A stretch of DNA of 64,000 bases from Pseudonocardia acidicola (GTDB lineage: Bacteria > Actinomycetota > Actinomycetes > Mycobacteriales > Pseudonocardiaceae): contig NZ_JAAXLA010000035.1 in NCBI RefSeq assembly GCF_012911935.1, positions 1 through 64,000 on the forward strand, in the 5' to 3' direction. Numbering within the stretch: position 1 is the first letter of the stretch; each line of letters begins with the position of its first letter. The position numbers were made by a program, and so were the translations under genes. The notes beneath the pieces were generated by a model, which worked only from the letters and a program-made list of their open reading frames with translations, ran no database searches and was not told where the DNA came from. This document shows positions 54,301-63,040 of the stretch, piece after piece.

Positions 54301-55818
54301 ATGCCCGAGGCGGAGGCGGGAGAGCTGCGGCTGGGCACCCCGGCCGGGCGATGGGTGCTGCTGACCACCGTCCTGGGGTCGAGCATGGCGCTGCTCGACG
54401 CGACCGTGGTCAACGTGGCGCTGGGACGGATCGGGGCCGATCTGCACGCGAGCTTCACCCAGCTGCAGTGGACGGTGAACGCGTACACCCTCACGCTGGC
54501 GTCGTTCATCCTGCTCGGCGGGTCGCTGGGCGACCGCTCCGGGCGCCGCCGGGTGTTCCTGATCGGCGTGGTGTGGTTCGCGCTCGCCTCGCTGGTCTGC
54601 GGGCTCGCGCCGAGCAGCGAGGTGCTCGTCGTCGCCCGGGCGTTGCAGGGCGTCGGCGGGGCGCTGCTCATCCCGGGCAGCCTGGCGATCATCTCGGCGT
54701 CGTTCCACGGACCGGACCGGGCGGCCGCGGTGGGCGCCTGGTCCGGGCTGGGCGGGATCGCCGGCGCGATCGGGCCGTTCCTCGGCGGCTGGCTCGTGGA
54801 GTGGACCTGGCGCGCGGTCTTCCTGATCAACCTGCCGCTGGCCGCGGTGGTCGTGGTGGTGGCGCTGCGGCACGTTCCGGAGACCCGCGACCCGCACGCG
54901 GCACCCGGCCTCGACATCGCCGGCACCGTGCTCGCGGTCATCGGCCTCGGCGCGCTGACCTGGTCCCTGACCGGGCTCGCGTCGACCGGGTCGAGCCCGG
55001 CGCTGGTGGCCGCGCTCGTGGTCGGGATCGTCGCGCTGACCGGCTTCGTGATCGTCGAGCGCCGGTCGCCGCACCCGCTGGTCCCGCCGACGCTGTTCCG
55101 CAGCCGGATCTTCACGGCGGCCAACCTGGTCACCCTGCTGATGTACGGCGCGCTCGGCGTCGTGTTCGTACTGCTGGTGCTGCAACTGCAGACCGTGGCC
55201 GGGTTCAGCCCGCTGGCCGCCGGCACCGCGCTGCTGCCGGTCACGGCGATGATGCTGCTGTTCTCCGCGCGCTCCGGGGCCCTGGCCCAGCGGATCGGCC
55301 CGCGGCTCCCCCTGACGCTCGGGCCGCTGATCAGCGCCTGCGGGCTGTTGCTGATGCGCCGGATCGGCCCGGGCGCGACCTGGATCGCCGACGTGCTGCC
55401 CGCGGCGCTGGTGTTCGGGGCCGGGTTGACCCTCACCGTCGCCCCGCTCACGGCCGCGGTGCTCGATGCGGCGCCGGACCGGTACGCCGGGGCCGCGTCG
55501 GGGGTGAACAACGCGGTCGCCCGCGCCGCCGGGCTGCTGGCCATCGCCGTCATCCCCGGGCTGGCCGGGATCGGCAACGCCGACTACACCGACCCGGCGG
55601 CGTTCGACGCCGGGTTCCGCAACGCGATGCTGATCGGAGCGGGGTTGCTGGTGCTCGCCGCGATCCTGGCGTTCCTGCTGATCCGCGGCCCGCTCGGGGA
55701 GGCCCCCGCGGGGGGTGCGCCTGCGGCGCGCCCCGCCGAACACGAGCGGGTGCACCTGGAGGAGTACCCGCACTGCGGGGTCATCGGGCCCCAGCTGTAC
55801 CCCGCCGACGAGGAGTGA
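54301..55818 (+). CDS. MFS drug exporter (DHA2/EmrB-QacA type, 14 TM)
   Basis: A 505-residue proton-driven exporter with about 14 helices. The first helix region has GSSMALLDATVVNVAL (motif D1), then GGSLGDRSGRRRVF (motif A) and ARALQGVGGALLIPGSLAII (motif C region). The C-terminus is a soluble tail of about 45 residues (AEHERVHLEEYPHCGVIGPQLY). Substrate not predictable; members export drugs, dyes or siderophores. No regulator gene is adjacent. Confidence 0.9.
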   Translation: MPEAEAGELRLGTPAGRWVLLTTVLGSSMALLDATVVNVALGRIGADLHASFTQLQWTVNAYTLTLASFILLGGSLGDRSGRRRVFLIGVVWFALASLVCGLAPSSEVLVVARALQGVGGALLIPGSLAIISASFHGPDRAAAVGAWSGLGGIAGAIGPFLGGWLVEWTWRAVFLINLPLAAVVVVVALRHVPETRDPHAAPGLDIAGTVLAVIGLGALTWSLTGLASTGSSPALVAALVVGIVALTGFVIVERRSPHPLVPPTLFRSRIFTAANLVTLLMYGALGVVFVLLVLQLQTVAGFSPLAAGTALLPVTAMMLLFSARSGALAQRIGPRLPLTLGPLISACGLLLMRRIGPGATWIADVLPAALVFGAGLTLTVAPLTAAVLDAAPDRYAGAASGVNNAVARAAGLLAIAVIPGLAGIGNADYTDPAAFDAGFRNAMLIGAGLLVLAAILAFLLIRGPLGEAPAGGAPAARPAEHERVHLEEYPHCGVIGPQLYPADEE

Positions 55819-55839
55819 CCCGCACCGGCGGCGACCGGT

Positions 55840-56679
55840 TCAGCCCAGCCCGAGCGCCTTCGCCAGTTCCCGGTAGGCCGGCAGCGGGTCGGCGCCGGCC
55901 TCGACCAGCACCTGCGCGCAGACGTGGTCGGCGCCGGCCCCGAGGTGCTCGTTGATCCGGGCGGCCACCGTGGCGGGCTCGCCGTGCGCCACCAGCGCGT
56001 CGATCACCGCGTCGCTCGCGGCGTCCAGATCGGCCTCGCTGAAGCCCAACCGCAGCAGGTTCCGGCGGTAGTTCACCAGGTGCAGGTAGGGGTTCTCGAC
56101 GGCCGGGCGCGCGATCGACCGCGCGCGGTCCGGGTCGCTGCTCAGCACGACCTTCTGCTCCGGGGCCAACAGCTTGCCCGTGCCGAGGATCTCCCGGGCC
56201 TCCCGGGTGTGCCGGGGTGTGGTCAGGTACGGGTGCGCGCCCGCGGTGCGCGCGGCGGCCAGCCGCAGCATGCGCGGGCCCAGCGCGGCCAGAACCCGGC
56301 CCTCGACGGGCACGCCGTTCGCGTCCAGCTCGTCGAGGTAGGCGACGGTCGTCTCGTACGGGCGCCGGTACTTCTCCCCCGACGACTCCGGGTGCCCGAT
56401 CCCGATACCGAGCAGGAAGCGCCCGGGGTACTCCTGGCCGACCCGCCGGTAGGACGCGGCGGCCTCGGCGGCGGGAACGCTCCAGATGTTGATGATGCCG
56501 GTGGCCACCGCGATCCGGTCGGTCGCCTCGAGCAGGTCCTCGGCCAGCCGGAGGTCCCCGGGCGGCGAGCCGCCGATCCAGATCGCGCCGTAGCCGAGCT
56601 TCTCGACGTCGACCGCGAGCTCGGGGGTGAGCGCGCTCGCGTGCCGCCAGATCCCGTACCTGCCGAGGTCCACCACCAT
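55840..56679 (-). CDS. LLM-class F420-dependent oxidoreductase
   Basis: A 279-residue luciferase-like TIM-barrel flavoenzyme. It begins VVDLGRYGIWRHASALTPELA, with IWIGGSPPGDLRLAEDLLEAT, AVATGIINIWSV and FLLGIGIGHPES. This subfamily, common in actinobacteria, uses cofactor F420 rather than FMN. The substrate is unknown. ATG 56679 has a GGAGGAG ribosome site; the upstream extension is not conserved in style. Converges with the MFS gene. Confidence 0.87.
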   Translation of the reverse strand: MVVDLGRYGIWRHASALTPELAVDVEKLGYGAIWIGGSPPGDLRLAEDLLEATDRIAVATGIINIWSVPAAEAAASYRRVGQEYPGRFLLGIGIGHPESSGEKYRRPYETTVAYLDELDANGVPVEGRVLAALGPRMLRLAAARTAGAHPYLTTPRHTREAREILGTGKLLAPEQKVVLSSDPDRARSIARPAVENPYLHLVNYRRNLLRLGFSEADLDAASDAVIDALVAHGEPATVAARINEHLGAGADHVCAQVLVEAGADPLPAYRELAKALGLG

Positions 56680-56776
56680 GTCGATCTCCTCCGTGTCGCG
56701 CGCTGCGGCCGGCGCCGCCCTACGGCAACCGGCCGGCCACGCGGGGCATTCCGCGCGGGCTGTCGGTGTACCCACT

Positions 56777-56782
56777 TAGGCT
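56777..56782 (+). promoter_or_regulatory. Candidate -10 element of the FAD oxidoreductase operon
   Basis: TAGGCT, 6 bases before GTG 56789. Confidence 0.4.
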
Positions 56783-56788
56783 CACCCC

Positions 56789-58393
56789 GTGAGACACCAG
56801 TTGAGCAGCCGGGCCGCGCCGCTGCGGATGCGCCCGCGGGTGCTGGTGGCCGCCGACGCCGGCCTGCCGCACGCGGCCCCGGCGGGCACCGAGGCGGTGG
56901 TGGTCGGCGCCGGGGTGGCCGGCGTGAGCGCGGCCGCGGTGCTGGCCGAGCGCGGGGTGGCGGTGACGCTGCTCGAGGCTGCGCCCACCCTGGGCGGGCG
57001 GCTCGGGGCCTGGCCGCACACCCTCCCCGACGGCACCGAGCAGGTCGTCGAGCACGGTTTCCACGCCTTCTTCCGGCACTACTACACCTGGCGCGCGATC
57101 CTGCGCCGCATCGACCCGTACCTGTCGTTCCTGCGGCCGGTCGGGGGCTACCCGGTGATCTCCCGGCGCTGGCCCGCGGAGGACCTCACCGGCCTGCCGG
57201 CGGCGCCACCGCTCAACCTGGTGGCGCTGTTCGCCCGCTCGCCCAGCCTGGGGCTGCGCGACCTGACCGGCGCGGACGCGGCGCTGGGCACCCGGTTGCT
57301 GACCTACGAGCGGCGGCGCACCACCGCGGACTTCGACGCGATGACCGCGGGCGAGTTCCTCGCCGGGCTGGGCATCTCCGACCGGGCCCGGGCGATGCTG
57401 TTCGAGGCCTTCGCCCGCTCGTTCTTCTGCAACCCCGACGGGCTGTCGGCCGGCGAGCTGATCGCGATGTTCCACTACTACTTCCTGGGCAACCCGGAGG
57501 GCATTGGCTTCGACGCCCCGGACACCGACTACCTGACCGGTATCTGGGCCCCGCTCACCCGCTACCTGCAGGGCCGGGGCGCGACCGTGCGCACCGGCAC
57601 CGCGCTGGAGCGGCTCGACCCGGCCGCCGGGCACGGCTGGCGGCTCGCCCTGTCCGACGGGACCGAGCTGGCCACCCGGCACGTCGTGCTCGCGCTGGAC
57701 CCGGGGGCGCTGCGGCGGCTGCTCGCGGCCTCCCCCGGCGCCGCCGCGGCCGCGCCCCGGCTGGCCGAGCAGTGCAGCGCGCTGCGGGTGGCCCCGCCGT
57801 TCGCCGTCACCCGGCTGTGGCTGGGCACCGACGTCGCCCCCGAGCGGGCCACGTTCAGCGCGGTCAGCCGGGAACCCACGCTCGACTCGATCACCGTGTA
57901 CTCGCGGCTGGAGCAGCCCTCGGCGCAGTGGGCGGCGCGGACCGGCGGGTCGGTCGTCGAGCTGCACTCCTACTCCTGCGACGCCGCCGACGCCGATGCG
58001 GCCACCGCCCGGATGCGCGCCGAGCTGGCCGCGCTGTGGCCGGAGACCACGCGGGCCCCGGTCGTGCATCTGCAGCAGCGTCTCGAGGCCACCGCCCCGG
58101 CCTTCCCGCCGCGCCACGCCGGCCGCCGGCCGGGGGTGCGCACCGACGCCCGCGGTGTCCGCATCGCCGGCGACTTCGTCGAGCTGCCCTACCTGTCCGG
58201 GCTGATGGAGCGCGCGGCGATGTCCGGGGTGCTCGCGGCGAACGACGTGCTGGCCGAGGTCGGCGCCGGCCCCGAGGAGATCCGCGGGATCCCGCAGCGA
58301 GGCCTGCTCGCCGGGCTGCCCGACGGCGCGCTGGAGGTCCTGCGGTCCCGCGGGCCGGGCCGCTCGCGGAGGGCGGCCGTGGCCCGCCCGTGA
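56789..58393 (+). CDS. FAD-dependent oxidoreductase (phytoene desaturase/amine oxidase-like)
   Basis: A 534-residue flavoprotein. The dinucleotide-binding loop VVVGAGVAGVSAAAVLAERG is near residue 37, followed by GGRLGAW, FHAFFRHYYTWRAILRRIDPYLSFL and LSGLMERAAMSGVLAANDVL at the C-terminal FAD site. It resembles the carotenoid/phytoene desaturase-like group (zeta-carotene desaturase form). No carotenoid genes are around it, so the substrate is open. The next gene, a DNA polymerase-like protein, overlaps its stop as GTGA. Confidence 0.85.
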   Translation: MRHQLSSRAAPLRMRPRVLVAADAGLPHAAPAGTEAVVVGAGVAGVSAAAVLAERGVAVTLLEAAPTLGGRLGAWPHTLPDGTEQVVEHGFHAFFRHYYTWRAILRRIDPYLSFLRPVGGYPVISRRWPAEDLTGLPAAPPLNLVALFARSPSLGLRDLTGADAALGTRLLTYERRRTTADFDAMTAGEFLAGLGISDRARAMLFEAFARSFFCNPDGLSAGELIAMFHYYFLGNPEGIGFDAPDTDYLTGIWAPLTRYLQGRGATVRTGTALERLDPAAGHGWRLALSDGTELATRHVVLALDPGALRRLLAASPGAAAAAPRLAEQCSALRVAPPFAVTRLWLGTDVAPERATFSAVSREPTLDSITVYSRLEQPSAQWAARTGGSVVELHSYSCDAADADAATARMRAELAALWPETTRAPVVHLQQRLEATAPAFPPRHAGRRPGVRTDARGVRIAGDFVELPYLSGLMERAAMSGVLAANDVLAEVGAGPEEIRGIPQRGLLAGLPDGALEVLRSRGPGRSRRAAVARP

Positions 58394-60060
58394 GGATCGC
58401 GCTCGCCCCCGACGGCGCCGACCCCGCCGGCCCCTCGCGGCTGCAGCGTCTCGCCGAGGACGGCACCCCGGTGGCCGCGCCGCAGGTCGTCCCCGACCTG
58501 GCCGCGGCGGTCCGCGCCACCGAGGCCGAGGACCCGAGGGTGCGCTGGGTGTGGCGATCGGGCCGGACCTACCGGCGGCTGCTGCGGGCCGGTGCCGACG
58601 TGGCCCGCTGCCACGACGTCGAGCTGGTCGAGGGCCTGCTGATCGGCGCGGAGGGGCGGTTCGGTGCCCCGCACGGGCTGGCCGCCGCGGCGGCCCGGCT
58701 GGCCGGGCGGACCCCCGACCCCGACCCGCCGCCCGAGGCCGACGACGAGCCGCCGGCGCTGTTCGCGGCGGCCCCCGCGGTGGCCGACCCGGACCCGCTG
58801 GGCACCCTGGTCGCGGTGCACGCCGGGCAGCTGCGCAGGCTCGGCGGGTTCGGCCCCGGTCTGCGGCTGCTCGCGGCGGCGGAGTCGGCCGGGGCGCTGG
58901 TCGCCGAGGAGATGACCGCGCACGGGCTGCCGTGGCGGGCCGACGTGCACGACCGGCTGCTCACCGACGCGCTCGGGCCGCGACCGCTGCCCGGCGGCCG
59001 CCCGGCCCGCCTCGCCGAGCTGGCCGAGAAGATCACCGCGGCGTTCGGGGGCCGCCCGGTGAATCCGGACTCCCCCGGCGACCTGCTGCGCGCCTTCGCC
59101 CGGGCCGGTCACGAGCTGGAGTCGACCCGCGCCTGGGTGCTGCGCACGATCGCCCATCCGGCGGTGGAGCCGCTGCTCGCCTACAAGGAGCTGGCCCGGC
59201 TGCACACCGCGCACGGCTGGTCGTGGTTGCGCACCTGGGTGCGCGACGGCCGATTCCGCCCCGAATACGTGGTCGGTGGCGTGGTGTCGGGCCGGTGGGC
59301 CACCCGCGGCGGCGGGGCACTGCAGATCCCGCGGGCGGTCCGGGCCGCGGTGCGCGCCGACCCGGGTTGGCGGCTGGTCGTGGCCGACGCCAGCCAGCTC
59401 GAGCCGCGGATCCTCGCCGCACTGGCCGGGGACACCGCGTTGGCCCGGGCCGGGAACACCGGCGACGGCGACCTCTACGCCGCGCTCGCCGCCGACCTGT
59501 TCGGCGGCGACCGGGCCCAGGCCAAGCTCGCGCTGCTCTCGGCCATGTACGGGCAGACCTCGGGTGGGGCAGGGGTGCTGCTGGCCACCCTGCGCCGGCG
59601 GTTCCCGGCCGCGGTCGGGTTCGTCGAGGACGCCGCCCGGGCCGGCGAGGAGGGCCGGTTGGTCCGGTCGCACCTGGGCCGGACCTGCCCGCCGTCCCGC
59701 CTCGGGGCCCGCTCCGCGGCCCCCGGCCCGGAAGAGCCGGCCGCCGCCGGGCACGCCGGGGCCGCCCGCGCCCGCGGCCGGTTCACCCGCAATTTCGTCG
59801 TCCAGGCCACCGCGGCGGAGTGGGCGCTGGTGCTGCTGGCCGAGCTGCGCTCCGCGCTGCGCGGGGCGGGCAGCCCGGCGCAGCTGGTGTTCTTCCAGCA
59901 CGACGAGGTGCTGCTGCACTGCCCGGCCGAGGTCGCGCAGGACACGGCCGACGCGGTACGGGCCGCGGCCGCGCTGGCCGGGCGGCGGCTGTTCGGCGCA
60001 TCGCCGGTGCGGTTCCCCATGCAGGTGCGCGTCGTCGAGGGCTACGACGAGAAGGCCTGA
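58390..60060 (+). CDS. Family A DNA polymerase-like protein lacking 5' nuclease
   Basis: A 556-residue protein whose C-terminal half is a family A polymerase: motif A VVADASQLEPRILAAL, motif B region AKLALLSAMYGQTSGG, and motif C FFQHDEVLLH. The N-terminal about 190 residues take the place of the 3'-5' exonuclease but show no clear DxE catalytic set, and there is no 5' nuclease. Actinobacteria often encode such 'bifunctional exonuclease/DNA polymerase' proteins, of poorly known role. It is translationally coupled to the FAD oxidoreductase. Confidence 0.85.
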   Translation: MRIALAPDGADPAGPSRLQRLAEDGTPVAAPQVVPDLAAAVRATEAEDPRVRWVWRSGRTYRRLLRAGADVARCHDVELVEGLLIGAEGRFGAPHGLAAAAARLAGRTPDPDPPPEADDEPPALFAAAPAVADPDPLGTLVAVHAGQLRRLGGFGPGLRLLAAAESAGALVAEEMTAHGLPWRADVHDRLLTDALGPRPLPGGRPARLAELAEKITAAFGGRPVNPDSPGDLLRAFARAGHELESTRAWVLRTIAHPAVEPLLAYKELARLHTAHGWSWLRTWVRDGRFRPEYVVGGVVSGRWATRGGGALQIPRAVRAAVRADPGWRLVVADASQLEPRILAALAGDTALARAGNTGDGDLYAALAADLFGGDRAQAKLALLSAMYGQTSGGAGVLLATLRRRFPAAVGFVEDAARAGEEGRLVRSHLGRTCPPSRLGARSAAPGPEEPAAAGHAGAARARGRFTRNFVVQATAAEWALVLLAELRSALRGAGSPAQLVFFQHDEVLLHCPAEVAQDTADAVRAAAALAGRRLFGASPVRFPMQVRVVEGYDEKA

Positions 60061-60702
60061 TCAGGACGGAAAGCCGTGCTGCCCGTACAGCCGGACGAAC
60101 CTGGCCAGGGTGAGGATCCGGCATCGTTCGAGCCCCTCGGCGGTGCCCCGGAACAACCACACCTGCTCCGAGCCGCCCGGCCCGACGGGCTGTACCAGGC
60201 TCCCGCCGAGCCGGAGCTGCTCGACCAGCGGCGCAGGCACCTCGGGGAACGCCGCGGACACCACGATGGCGTCGTAGGGAGCGTGTTCCGGGACGCCGCA
60301 GCTGCCGTCGCCCACCAGCAGCTCCACGTTGCGGATGCCCTGCCGGGCGAGGTTGCGCCGCGCATGCCGGACCAGGTCCGGCCACAGCTCGATGCTCACG
60401 ACGTCACCGGCCAGGCGGGCGAGCAGGGCGGTCTGGAAGCCGAGGCCGGTTCCGATCTCGAGCACGTGTTCGTCCCCGGCGAGATCGAGCCCCTCGATCA
60501 TCCTCGCCGACAGCGAGGGCTGGGTCGTCACCTGCCCGTGCGCGATCGGGATCGGCCGGTCCCCGTAGGCGACCGCGACGTGCTCGGCGGGCACGAAGCC
60601 CGCTCGCGGTGTCGCCCGCACGGCCGCGAGCAGGCGCTCATCGCCGACGCCGGCCGCCCGGACGGCCCGGACGAGATCGTCAGGAGACCACGCACCGGGC
60701 AT
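60061..60702 (-). CDS. Protein-L-isoaspartate methyltransferase-like protein
   Basis: A 213-residue SAM-dependent methyltransferase of the PCMT family, which repairs isoaspartyl residues. It has ATPRAGFVPAEHVAVAYGDRPIPI, HGQVTTQPSLSARMIEGLDL, and the SAM loop VLEIGTGLGFQTALLARL. The C-terminal YGQHGFP is unlike the classic PCMT tail. It ends at the base next to the polymerase stop (convergent, no gap), so it lacks a terminator of its own. Confidence 0.88.
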   Translation of the reverse strand: MPGAWSPDDLVRAVRAAGVGDERLLAAVRATPRAGFVPAEHVAVAYGDRPIPIAHGQVTTQPSLSARMIEGLDLAGDEHVLEIGTGLGFQTALLARLAGDVVSIELWPDLVRHARRNLARQGIRNVELLVGDGSCGVPEHAPYDAIVVSAAFPEVPAPLVEQLRLGGSLVQPVGPGGSEQVWLFRGTAEGLERCRILTLARFVRLYGQHGFPS

Positions 60703-60723
60703 GTCCGCTCCGCTCCCGCACGC

Positions 60724-61728
60724 TCAGCACGCGCAGGCGTGCCCGGCGCATCCGCCGGCGTACGCGGTATCGACCCGGATCGGCGATCGCTGCAGCGGCT
60801 CCCCGGGAACGGTGAGGACCTGACCCGGCTTGCTGCCGTAGCGGTAGACGGTGACCCCCTTCGGCCCGGCGCGCCACGCCGCGAGGTAGATCTGCTTCAC
60901 GTCCTCCACGGACGCGGACGCCGGCAGATTCACGGTCTTGGACACCGCCGCGTCGACGTGGCGCTGGACGGCAGGCTGCATCCTCAGGTGCGCGGCCGGG
61001 GCCGTCTCGATGGCCGTGCCGAAGGCACGGCGCACGTCCTCGGGTACGCGCGGGTCGTCACGCACGCTGCCGGTGCGCGCGACGTCGGGCATGAGCTGCT
61101 CGGACCAGAACCCCCGCTCCCGAGCGGTGCGCTCGAACAGCGGGTCGACCTCGACGAGGTGGCGACCCAGCACCGCGCGCACGTAGGCGATCGCGAACAT
61201 CGGCTCGATACCCGATGTGGTCCCGGCGATGATCGAGATCGTCCCGGTCGGTGCGACCGCGGTCAGCTGCGCGTTGCGCAGCGGCGGCATGCCGCGCTCG
61301 GCGTAGATGCTCGTGCCGAACAACGGGAAGGCATCGCGTTCCCCGGCGAGCTCGGGCGAGGCACGTCGTGCCGCGGCAGAGATCCGCCCGGCGATGCGGC
61401 CGGCCAGCCGGACGGCGTCCGGCGAGTCGTAGGGCACCCGCAGCGCCGCCAGCAGCTCGGCGAGCCCCATGAACCCCAGCCCGATCTTGCGTGTCCGGCG
61501 GGCCGCCTCGTCCGCGTGCCCGGTCGCGACCGCCGCGCGGTGGACCGCCCCCCGGATGCGACCGGGAACGAACGCGACGACAGCACCGTCGCGCCTGCGG
61601 ACCGCACGGACAGGACCAGCCGTCCGTACCACCCCCTCCGGGTACAGCGCCGCAGCTGAGCGGTATACCGGTGCCCGCGCCGGGCTCGGGGCCGTCTCGA
61701 CCGGACGCCCACGATCTCCGGGGGCCAC
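60724..61728 (-). pseudogene. Internally deleted B12-dependent ribonucleotide reductase (class II, NrdZ/NrdJ-like)
   Basis: The frame stays open for 334 codons but spans only the two ends of a class II ribonucleotide reductase. Residues about 40-75 are an ATP-cone remnant (VRAVRRRDGAVVAF, RIRGAVHRAAVATG). It runs directly into TRKIGLGFMGLAELL at residue 79, a motif that normally lies hundreds of residues later. The C-terminus is intact: PTGTISIIAGTTSGIEPMF, VSKTVNLP, GVTVYRYGSKPGQVL and cysteine tail CAGHACAC. The middle, carrying the active-site NPCxE cysteine, is missing. It is probably dead, or a regulatory fragment. Usual length is near 700 residues. Confidence 0.8.
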
Positions 61729-61855
61729 GGCGTATCCCAGTGGCTTTCGACCCGCCGTGGCCGGGTATCTCGCCTTGCCGACGAGGCCGGGGGATCCGCC
61801 GGCGCGCCACGCATCAGCCGGGTTCGGCCCCCCGGGCGGCCCGGGCCCGTGGCCG

Positions 61856-62806
61856 TCAGCTCGCCGGGGTGAGCACCGTCGCGTCGGACAGCGTGCCGAC
61901 CACGCTGGCCGCCATCGACGCCATGCCGAGCGCGTTCGGGTGTGCCGGGGCGGCCGGGGCGGTCGGGACCAGGCCCTCGATCCACTTCGTCCCGGGCGGC
62001 GCGCACATGTCGTGGCCGATCGTCGGGGTGTAGGTGTCGACGTAGTCGACGCCGGCCTTGCGCGCCTGCGCGGCGAGCATCGCGTTGAGCCGCTTCTCCG
62101 TGGCCCGCAGGTAGGCGACGTCGCCGGCGCTGAACGGCACGACCGGGAAGCAGCCCGGGCCCGAGTCGGGCAGCAGCGCCGGGTAGCCGACGAGCAGGGT
62201 CCGCGCGTGCGGCGCCCGCTCGGTGATCTCGGCCAGCGCGGCGGCGACCTTCGGCGCGGTCGCCTCGATCCGGGCGGCGAGTTCGTCGGTGCCGCCCGCG
62301 GTGTAGAAGTCCCGGCAGGCCGCGCCGAGCGGTTCCCGCGGCGACCGCGTCGCGCACTCCTGGATGATCGAGGCGAAGCCGATGTCGTTGCCGCCGATGG
62401 TCAGGGTGACCAGGTCGGCGTCGGCCTCGAGGGCGTCGAACTGCGGCGGGTTCGCCCCGAGCGGCACCGGCTGCGGCGCGGTGAAGTCGTCGGTCGTCGC
62501 GCCGCTGCAACTGACGTCGGTGAAGCCGGCGACCCCGAGGGTCTTCGCGACCAGCGACGGGAAGTTGCCGGTGGACCGCAGGCAGCCGGTCGGCTCACCG
62601 GTCTGCACCGGGATCAGCGGCCCCGCGGAGTAGGAGTCCCCGAGCGCGACGTACCTCGCGAACGGTGGCTCGGTGTAGGAGCGCGGCTCGGGCTCGGCGC
62701 TCACAGGCGTCGACGAGACGAGCACGGCGGCCACGGCGAGTGCCGTGGCGGCGGCCCACCGGGCCGGACGAAGTCGGGTCACGAGCACCTCCGCGTCGGA
62801 GATCAT
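61856..62806 (-). CDS. Secreted SGNH/GDSL-type esterase
   Basis: A 316-residue exported hydrolase. A signal peptide (about residues 12-38, ending VSSTPVSAEPEP) precedes a block with the catalytic serine, FARYVALGDSYSAG; the other SGNH blocks are TIGGNDIGF and HPNALG (His). Six cysteines form probable disulfides, as in Streptomyces-type extracellular lipases/esterases. Substrate unknown. The gap to the RNR remnant (61729-61855) has no gene; 62807-63040 upstream shows nothing recognisable. Confidence 0.92.
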   Translation of the reverse strand: MISDAEVLVTRLRPARWAAATALAVAAVLVSSTPVSAEPEPRSYTEPPFARYVALGDSYSAGPLIPVQTGEPTGCLRSTGNFPSLVAKTLGVAGFTDVSCSGATTDDFTAPQPVPLGANPPQFDALEADADLVTLTIGGNDIGFASIIQECATRSPREPLGAACRDFYTAGGTDELAARIEATAPKVAAALAEITERAPHARTLLVGYPALLPDSGPGCFPVVPFSAGDVAYLRATEKRLNAMLAAQARKAGVDYVDTYTPTIGHDMCAPPGTKWIEGLVPTAPAAPAHPNALGMASMAASVVGTLSDATVLTPAS

Positions 62807-63040
62807 GGCGGCGGGAGGTTAACGAGCGATGACCCGCGGTGACGCGCGGTCTCCCCCGGATGGCGTAATGACGATAGGCCCTTCCGGCGTCCCGGCTCGG
62901 CGACACGACGGCGCACCTGCACCGCATCCGGCGCGGCGACCCGGCCCGGCCCGGACGGCGCCGGGCGCGCACCACGGCCGTGGCGCTCGGTATGGCGCTG
63001 CTGATCAGCGCCGGGGTGCGCCGGCTCCCCCGGCCGCAGA

